64,000 nt of DNA from Proteiniclasticum ruminis. GTDB lineage: Bacteria; Bacillota; Clostridia; Clostridiales; Clostridiaceae. A program made the translations under genes and the position numbers. Position 1 is the first letter of the stretch. Each line of letters opens with the position of its first letter. The DNA lies in NCBI RefSeq assembly GCF_900115135.1, contig NZ_FOVK01000003.1, positions 62,001 to 126,000 of the forward strand, written 5' to 3'. The notes under the pieces are model-generated. The model saw only the letters and a list, made by a program, of their open reading frames with translations, was not told the DNA's origin and searched no databases. This document shows positions 58,982-64,000 of this stretch, in pieces.

Positions 58982-60055
58982 ATGTATCAGAACAGACTGG
59001 AAGCGTTGAGAGGAAAGATGAAAGAGCATACCCTGTCCCAGGTGCTGGTGACAGATGCAGCGTCCATCTTCTATCTCACCGGCAGATGGATTGAGGCAGG
59101 AGAAAGACTCCTGGTCCTCCTGGTGAAGGAAGAGGGAAAACCTTGTCTTTTCATCAATGAACTGTTTCCGGAAAAGGAATCAGAGGAGCTTGATTTTGTA
59201 TGGCTGAAGGATACCTCTGATGCCATCGGTATGTTATCAGAGCATTTGGAGAAGGGGAAGACCACCGGAGTGGACAAGAACTGGCCATCGGGATTTCTCA
59301 TTGGCCTCATGAAAACCATGGGTACCAGTGATGTAGAGAACTCATCCATTCTGCTAGATCAAATCAGAGCAGTTAAAGATGAGGAGGAGAAGAAGCTCAT
59401 GAGAGCAGCCTCCAAACTCAATGATGAAGCCATGCATATGCTCATCGAATCCTTAGAAGAGAATATGTCCGAGCTGGAAGCGGAAGACCTTTTGAAGAAG
59501 ATCTATTTTGATCTTGGCGCAGAAGGGTTTTCTTTCACACCCATCATCGCTTTTGATAAAAATGGCGCCAATCCGCATCATGAGAACGGAGGAAGACTTC
59601 TGAAGCATGGGGATGCGGTGATTCTTGACATCGGATGCAGAAAAAACAATTACTGCTCGGATATGACCAGAACCATTTTCTTTGGGGAAGCGGGAGAAAA
59701 AGAGAAAGAAGTCTTTGAAACGGTGCTGGAAGCCAATAAGAAAGCCATCTCTTTGGTGAAACCGGGCGCAAGATTCAGTGACATTGACAGAGCTGCCCGA
59801 AGTGTCATCGAGGAGAAAGGATATGGACCTTATTTTACCCACCGTACAGGCCATTCCATTGGCATTGAGGTCCATGAAACAGGAGATGTATCCTCAGCCA
59901 ATGACAGCCTTCTGGAACCAGGGATGATTTTCTCTGTGGAACCAGGGATTTATTTGGAAGGGAAGTTTGGTGTCCGTATTGAGGATCTTGTCCTAGTGAC
60001 AGAAGATGGCTGCGAAGTACTGAACAGCTATCCCAAAGAACTCTATTTGAAATAA
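58982..60055 (+). CDS. M24-family Xaa-Pro peptidase (short form)
   Basis: A 357-residue metallopeptidase of the PepQ/PepP type. Metal ligands: ILDIGCRKNNYCSDMT (Asp, Asp), HRTGHSIG (His), SVEPGIY (Glu), VRIEDLVL (Glu). The N-terminal domain is short (about 125 residues), as in Bacillus YqhT/PepQ-like enzymes. It would release the residue before proline, or cleave Xaa-Pro dipeptides. GGAGGTG sets the ATG. It is encoded with the M17 aminopeptidase, which suggests shared use in peptide breakdown. Confidence 0.93.
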   Translation: MYQNRLEALRGKMKEHTLSQVLVTDAASIFYLTGRWIEAGERLLVLLVKEEGKPCLFINELFPEKESEELDFVWLKDTSDAIGMLSEHLEKGKTTGVDKNWPSGFLIGLMKTMGTSDVENSSILLDQIRAVKDEEEKKLMRAASKLNDEAMHMLIESLEENMSELEAEDLLKKIYFDLGAEGFSFTPIIAFDKNGANPHHENGGRLLKHGDAVILDIGCRKNNYCSDMTRTIFFGEAGEKEKEVFETVLEANKKAISLVKPGARFSDIDRAARSVIEEKGYGPYFTHRTGHSIGIEVHETGDVSSANDSLLEPGMIFSVEPGIYLEGKFGVRIEDLVLVTEDGCEVLNSYPKELYLK

Positions 60056-60063
60056 ATGACAGT

Positions 60064-60100
60064 AAAAGGATCCGGTGAAGAGTTCACCGGATCCTTTGAA
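60064..60100. terminator. Hairpin between the M24 gene and the stress-protein gene
   Basis: AAAGGATCCGGTGA (60065-60078) pairs with TCACCGGATCCTTT (60084-60097); loop of five, little T run on the plus strand. Confidence 0.75.
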
Positions 60101-60118
60101 TTTTTATACGGCCAGATG

Positions 60119-60991
60119 CTACTTTTCATCCGCTCTTGGAATGAGGAGCACGGAGGTTTTTGCACGTCTTGCCAGGTTGTTGCTGTTGCTGCCGATGAAT
60201 AGGTCCATCATGATGCCTTTGCCCTGTCTTCCTAAGATAACCAGATCAAAGTGCTTTTCATCGATGGCACGGCTGATTTCTCTAAAAGGTCTGCCGATTT
60301 CAAGGACTACATCCACTTCCACGTCGCCTTTTTCTTCCAAGCGTTTTCGTAAAGCATCCAGCCGGTCCCGATCAATCTGGTTGAATTCAATGATCCGATA
60401 GTCCAGATAAGGGCTGATTTTTGCGATATCCTGAATGTGCATCAGAGTGACTTTTTTCAGGCCTTTCTCCACCATTTTCTCCAGATAGGTGAATGCATGG
60501 TAGGCATTTTCTGAAAAGTCAGTGGGGAAGAGCACGTGGCTCATTTCGTTCAAGCCATCCTGTGGGATGGAGGTGAAACTTCCGTCCTCTTCTTCTTTCA
60601 CTCTGACCAGAAGGATGGGTTTACTTGGCATCTGAATGAGTTCGTAAGCAAACTCTGAATCAAAAATCCTCTTACCGATTGAAGACACTTTTGCGCCAGC
60701 AAGGATGAGGGAGTCATAGGGCTCCATATACTCTACAAGGTCGTGAACTTTTTCTACGGGAAGTCCTTCGAGGTCCATGGATTCCAAGGTATAGCCCATT
60801 TCTTTCAGCTCTTCCAGATCCTTTGTGACCACCTCCGGATCATATTTATCATGTCTCTTTTCTGGATGGGGAAGCAGATGGCTGGCAAGGGTAATCTCCT
60901 CTGCACCCAGAAATTTCAGAGACTTTGCAAACTGAAGTACGTGATGGTCATAAGGAAGCTGTTCTTTGATGACAAGTAGATTTTTAAACAT
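60119..60991 (-). CDS. Universal stress protein with two USP domains
   Basis: A 290-residue protein of two fused universal stress domains (about 1-140 and 150-288). The second keeps the ATP-binding end LVILGRQGKGIMMDLFIGSNSNNLARRAKTSVLLIP (G-x2-G-x9-G-S type); the first is degenerate at this spot (LILAGAKVSSIGKRIF). Such tandem proteins usually act in stress survival. GGGGG precedes the ATG. Single gene. Confidence 0.9.
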   Translation of the reverse strand: MFKNLLVIKEQLPYDHHVLQFAKSLKFLGAEEITLASHLLPHPEKRHDKYDPEVVTKDLEELKEMGYTLESMDLEGLPVEKVHDLVEYMEPYDSLILAGAKVSSIGKRIFDSEFAYELIQMPSKPILLVRVKEEEDGSFTSIPQDGLNEMSHVLFPTDFSENAYHAFTYLEKMVEKGLKKVTLMHIQDIAKISPYLDYRIIEFNQIDRDRLDALRKRLEEKGDVEVDVVLEIGRPFREISRAIDEKHFDLVILGRQGKGIMMDLFIGSNSNNLARRAKTSVLLIPRADEK

Positions 60992-61087
60992 CAGTATGTC
61001 CCCCTTTGTCTATGGTTGTTACTTCTATTTTACCACTAATATATTGAAAATTAAGACAATTTAACGGAAAATTTAGAATTGAAAAGC

Positions 61088-61113
61088 GAAAGAAAAAGAG
61101 CCCGAAGGCTCTT
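61088..61113 (-). terminator. Terminator after asnS
   Basis: AAGAGCC (61096-61102) pairs with GGCTCTT (61107-61113), T-rich on the minus strand. Confidence 0.82.
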
Positions 61114-61114
61114 C

Positions 61115-62500
61115 TTAGAATTCTGCATTTCCTGTGGTTCTTGGGAAGGGGATGACATCTCGGATGTTTGTCATGCCGGTGATGTACATGATGAGGCGTT
61201 CAAAGCCCAGTCCATAACCAGCATGCTTTGTGCCGCCATATTTTCTGAGCTCCAGATACCACCAGTAATCCTCCTCATGTAGACCCAGCTCCTTGATTCG
61301 ATCCATCAGGACATCCATGCGTTCCTCTCTCTGGGAACCACCGATGATTTCACCAACGCCAGGAACGAGGCAGTCCATGGCGGCTACAGTTTTTCCATCT
61401 TCATTCTGTCTCATGTAGAAGGCTTTGATTTCCTTTGGATAGTCGGTGACAAAGATTGGCATTTTGAAGATCTCTTCTGTGAGATATCTTTCGTGCTCAG
61501 TCTGAAGATCGCTGCCCCACTTGACAGGATATTCAAATTTCTTGCCGGACTTTTCCAGAAGCTCCACGGCTTCGGTGTAGGTCACTCTTTTGAATTCTGA
61601 GTTTACAATAAAGTTCAGTCTCTCCAGAAGGGTCTTATCCACAAACTGGTTGAAGAAAGCCATTTCTTCTGGCGCTTCTTCCATGACATAGGAGATGACA
61701 TATTTCAGCATATCCTCTGCAAGCTTCATGTTGTCCTTAAGATCCGCAAAGGCGATCTCAGGTTCGATCATCCAGAACTCTGCAGCATGTCTTGCGGTGT
61801 TGGAGTTTTCTGCACGGAAGGTAGGTCCGAAGGTATAGACATCCTTAAAGGCCATGGCATAGGCTTCAGCGTTCAGCTGGCCGGATACTGTAAGGTTTGC
61901 CATCTTTCCGAAGAAGTCTTCGGTATAGTCCACGTCTCCAGCTTCGGTCAGAGGAGGGTTCTTTGGATCCAATGTGGATACATGGAACATTTCTCCAGCA
62001 CCTTCTGCATCGCTTCCTGTGATGATGGGGGTGTGCACATAGACAAACCCTCTTTCCTGGAAGAATTTGTGGATGGCAAAGGCAGCCAGGCTTCTGACTC
62101 TAAATACAGCAGAGTAGGTGTTTCCTCTTGGTCTTAAATGGGCGATGGTTCTTAAGTATTCGAAGGTGTGACGCTTTTTCTGCAGTGGGAAATCCGAGGA
62201 AGAAGCTCCCTCCAGAAGGATCTCGCTGGCCTTGATTTCAAAAGGCTGCTTTGCGTCAGGGGTATACACAACGGTACCCTCCACAGTGATGGCGGTGGCA
62301 ATGTGGTATTTGGCTACTTCCTGAAAGTTCTCCAGAGACTCGTCAAAAACAATCTGTGCGTTCTTAAAGAATCCTCCATCATTCAGTTCAATAAAACCAA
62401 AAGATTTGGACACTCTGGAGGTTCGGATCCAGCCGCTGAGACGGACAGACTGACCTTCATAGTCCTGTGCATTTCTATAAAGTTCTTTTACTTTTACCAT
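61115..62500 (-). CDS. asnS: Asparaginyl-tRNA synthetase
   Basis: A 461-residue class II synthetase that charges tRNA-Asn. An OB-fold anticodon domain (residues 15-105) opens [19 protein letters not shown]; motif 2 is [21 protein letters not shown], and motif 3 is [11 protein letters not shown] near the end. The end [12 protein letters not shown] is typical of AsnRS rather than AspRS. Control is by the T-box leader upstream. Start [16 protein letters not shown] follows AAAGGAGTG. Confidence 0.96.
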   Translation of the reverse strand: MVKVKELYRNAQDYEGQSVRLSGWIRTSRVSKSFGFIELNDGGFFKNAQIVFDESLENFQEVAKYHIATAITVEGTVVYTPDAKQPFEIKASEILLEGASSSDFPLQKKRHTFEYLRTIAHLRPRGNTYSAVFRVRSLAAFAIHKFFQERGFVYVHTPIITGSDAEGAGEMFHVSTLDPKNPPLTEAGDVDYTEDFFGKMANLTVSGQLNAEAYAMAFKDVYTFGPTFRAENSNTARHAAEFWMIEPEIAFADLKDNMKLAEDMLKYVISYVMEEAPEEMAFFNQFVDKTLLERLNFIVNSEFKRVTYTEAVELLEKSGKKFEYPVKWGSDLQTEHERYLTEEIFKMPIFVTDYPKEIKAFYMRQNEDGKTVAAMDCLVPGVGEIIGGSQREERMDVLMDRIKELGLHEEDYWWYLELRKYGGTKHAGYGLGFERLIMYITGMTNIRDVIPFPRTTGNAEF

Positions 62501-62542
62501 GGGACTTCACTCCTTTATTTTCTTTGTTTTGTTTTTGTATAT

Positions 62543-62579
62543 AAAAAAAGACCATCGTCTCCACAAAGGGACGAGGATC
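62543..62579 (-). terminator. Regulated terminator of the asnS T-box
   Basis: GACCATCGTC (62550-62559) pairs with GACGAGGATC (62570-62579; one mismatch); T7 on the minus strand. Confidence 0.85.
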
Positions 62580-62776
62580 TCGCGGTACCACCCAATTTAC
62601 AGAGCTGTGCCCTGTCAACTTTATCCGATAACGGCAGGTCCGTCCCTCTGTACTCTTCCTTCCAAAGGGATGCTACGGGTCGTTTTTCGAAAAGGTCCTT
62701 ACTGCCAGGCTTCCACCATTCCCGGCTCTCTACAAGAGGTTTCCTTTTGTACTCTTCCCATCTTCGCATTTGTGCT
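62543..62776 (-). promoter_or_regulatory. T-box leader of asnS, specifier AAC
   Basis: The minus strand has GGGTGGTACCGCG (62593-62581), the classical T-box. Upstream, Stem I ends in a specifier loop reading CGAAAAACGACC with the Asn codon AAC at 62684-62682. The distal Stem I loop has the GGAATGGTGGAAGCC-type sequence. Uncharged tRNA-Asn should allow read-through into asnS. Confidence 0.93.
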
Positions 62777-62782
62777 TTCCTA

Positions 62783-62811
62783 AGTATATAACAAAACCCC
62801 TTGACTGACAA
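62783..62811 (-). promoter_or_regulatory. Promoter of the asnS T-box transcript
   Basis: Minus strand: TTGTCA (62811-62806), 17-base spacer, TATACT (62788-62783). The -35 box lies in the hairpin of the upstream terminator. Confidence 0.75.
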
Positions 62812-62815
62812 GGGG
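62791..62815 (-). terminator. Terminator after the acetyltransferase
   Basis: CCCCTTG (62797-62803) pairs with CAAGGGG (62809-62815), then TTTTG on the minus strand. Confidence 0.8.
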
Positions 62816-62855
62816 TGAAAAGCTCTGGCGTTGTATTCGGCCCGGAGGTGTCTGA

Positions 62856-63389
62856 CTAAAGAGAAAGCTCCAGCTGGAAATCCCGGGGATCATTTTCATA
62901 GAGCACCGGATTGATTTCTGATGCTTCCACGGCACCTTGGGCGAAATAGTAGGCAATGGTTTCCTCGGCGGATCCTGCGCAGATATAGAGTTTTTCTGCG
63001 CCCCAAGAGGATGCAGCCTCTTTCGCATGATGAAGGAGCATGGTGCCGATTCCTTTTCCCCGGTGGGGGAGAGAAATGAAAAGCTGATCCAATAATACAT
63101 ATCTTGAAGTGGAGCCGAAAACTTCCGGATCCACTGTGATGAATCCAACCAAAGTGCCATCCTCGTGAAAAGCGCCACAGGCAAAACCACCGGATTTTAT
63201 GGTGTTCTGAAGTCTTTCCAGATGATTTTCAAAACCTTCCGGAAAATCAGGATCCTGATAACTTATATCCACCAGCTGCCGGATTCCATCCACTTCCCGG
63301 TAGGCACGCCTGATATATTGGGAAGCGTTGATTTCCCGGATGCGTCCGGATTCTTCAAGTTCCAGCCTTCGGCAATGAATCTTCATCAT
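62856..63389 (-). CDS. GNAT-family N-acetyltransferase
   Basis: A 177-residue acetyltransferase. The acetyl-CoA loop is HRGKGIGTML near residues 108-117 (Q/R-x2-G-x-G/A pattern), with the preceding strand LLDQLFISLP and the later YYFAQGAV. The acceptor substrate is unknown. GGAGGTG lies before the double ATG; the first is used here, the second is equally possible. It follows murC on the same strand at 19 bases, so it is probably cotranscribed. Confidence 0.88.
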   Translation of the reverse strand: MMKIHCRRLELEESGRIREINASQYIRRAYREVDGIRQLVDISYQDPDFPEGFENHLERLQNTIKSGGFACGAFHEDGTLVGFITVDPEVFGSTSRYVLLDQLFISLPHRGKGIGTMLLHHAKEAASSWGAEKLYICAGSAEETIAYYFAQGAVEASEINPVLYENDPRDFQLELSL

Positions 63390-63408
63390 ACGCACCTCCG
63401 ATATCTTG

Positions 63409-64000
63409 TTAGTCAAGAAGTAAGGGTTCCAGAGCTTCTGCCACTTTTACAGACTCACCGGCCCCCATGGTGAGGATGATGTCCCCTGGCTCGGCAACTT
63501 CTTTCAGGTGCCTCGCTGCTTCGTCAAACTCTTTTACATTGATGGTTTTCACCGTTTTTCTCGCTCGGATGGCATCTCCCAGCTCTTCGGAGGAGACAAG
63601 GCCAGTATCTGGTTCCCTTGCTGCAAAGATCGGCAGAAGGAGAAGCGTATCCATGTCATCAAAGCACTCCGAGAACTCCTGGAACAGAGCTTTTGTTCTG
63701 GTGTAGGTATGGGACTGGAACACCACGTGGATTTTATTGTGCTTCATCTTCAGCACAGTATCCAGGGCGTTTTTGATCTCCCCAGGATGATGGGCGTAAT
63801 CATCCAGAACGATGATGCCGTTCTTGGTGTAGAGGTGCTGGAATCTTTTATCTACCCCTTCATACCCTTCCAGTCCTTTTTTGATCCCTTCCATAGAGAT
63901 TCCCGAAGAAAGGGACGCGCCAATGGCACCGAGTGCATTATAGATGTTGAACTCACCTGGGACCTTCAGATGGATGGGCAAAAGAAGTATTCCTTCAAGG
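63409..64000 (-). CDS. murC: UDP-N-acetylmuramate-L-alanine ligase, C-terminal part (start beyond window)
   Basis: The frame is open to the right edge, so the N-terminal half lies outside; 196 residues are visible. PGEFNIYNALGAIG, DDYAHHPGEI (central/C-terminal domain junction), FQSHTYTRTKALF and LTMGAGE are MurC blocks. MurC adds L-Ala to UDP-MurNAc in the cytoplasm, the first amino acid of the peptidoglycan stem. The acetyltransferase gene follows. Confidence 0.95.
   Translation of the reverse strand, partial: LEGILLLPIHLKVPGEFNIYNALGAIGASLSSGISMEGIKKGLEGYEGVDKRFQHLYTKNGIIVLDDYAHHPGEIKNALDTVLKMKHNKIHVVFQSHTYTRTKALFQEFSECFDDMDTLLLLPIFAAREPDTGLVSSEELGDAIRARKTVKTINVKEFDEAARHLKEVAEPGDIILTMGAGESVKVAEALEPLLLD

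Noticed and set aside
62515-62811. Frame covering the asnS leader on the minus strand
   Set aside because: It coincides with the T-box and terminator, which explain the sequence better.
1-64000. CRISPR arrays, insertion sequences, prophage or integron features
   Set aside because: I looked for regularly spaced repeats, transposase or integrase motifs and terminal inverted repeats and saw none.

Overview
The window is a 64 kb stretch of bacterial chromosome from a low-GC Gram-positive anaerobe, most probably a member of the Clostridia (Clostridiaceae-like, peptide/amino-acid fermenting). This rests on the gene content: T-box leaders on three aminoacyl-tRNA synthetase genes, THF and TPP riboswitches on ECF vitamin transporters, RNase M5, a PheB-like ACT protein, many peptidases, a kbl-tdh threonine-degradation pair and strong GGAGG ribosome binding sites throughout. 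I cannot name the species from sequence alone. No insertion sequence, prophage, CRISPR array, rRNA or plasmid function is visible; the region looks like stable core chromosome with small accessory patches.

Layout. 1-2.8 kb: end of an osmolyte ABC permease, oligoendopeptidase F, a small unknown. 2.8-9 kb (minus strand): Kef-type antiporter with a PII-like partner, alpha/beta hydrolase, a 4-TM protein with two His-x13-His pairs, Cof-type HAD phosphatase, an eRF1-like protein, ribosomal protein L25/Ctc. 9.2-14.5 kb (plus): orphan ATP-cone protein, RapZ, lipoprotein amidase, YtqA-type radical SAM protein, ComB-like phosphatase, NUDIX-histidine phosphatase fusion. 14.6-17.9 kb: SH3-like protein and partner (minus), then BFD-like Fe-S protein, barnase-like lipoprotein RNase, barstar, and a 364-residue unknown. 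17.9-24.8 kb: T-box-ileS, LacI-family regulator with a motif-rich leader, PgpA-like protein, MATE exporter. 24.9-31.4 kb (minus): hydrolase-LytTR-DUF3021 operon and a heterodimeric ABC exporter, divergent from its probable MarR regulator. 32-38 kb: two-component system, split chromate transporter with LysR regulator, rimO. 38-40.8 kb: FNR-like regulator with a cysteine cluster, zinc-ribbon and coil proteins, stand-alone HNH nuclease behind a structured leader. 41-43.6 kb: kbl, tdh, ACT protein. 43.7-47.2 kb: membrane-anchored unknown, THF riboswitch-folT, Xaa-Pro peptidase, tRNA-Leu and tRNA-Ala. 47.4-55.5 kb: T-box-metG, TatD, 3D/G5 cell-wall protein, rnmV-rsmA-lipoprotein-Mrp cluster. 55.5-64 kb: TPP riboswitch-thiT, DegV, M17 and M24 peptidases, universal stress protein, T-box-asnS, acetyltransferase, and the 3' part of murC.

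How it fits together. Peptide breakdown (PepF, PepP, a second M24 enzyme, M17 aminopeptidase) feeds amino-acid catabolism (threonine to glycine plus acetyl-CoA by Tdh/Kbl), while the charging state of tRNA-Ile, tRNA-Met and tRNA-Asn controls the matching synthetases through T-boxes. FolT and ThiT are substrate-binding ECF subunits that must share an energizing module encoded elsewhere. Regulation is unusually readable: three T-boxes, two riboswitches and several divergent regulator/target pairs with palindromic operators between them.

The items I would look at first are the surface barnase/barstar pair, the HNH nuclease behind a 7-bp-closed RNA structure, the FNR-like cysteine regulator, the twin His-x13-His membrane protein, the NUDIX-phosphatase fusion, and the repeat-rich leader of the LacI regulator. 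None of these is proven to be a new system from sequence alone.
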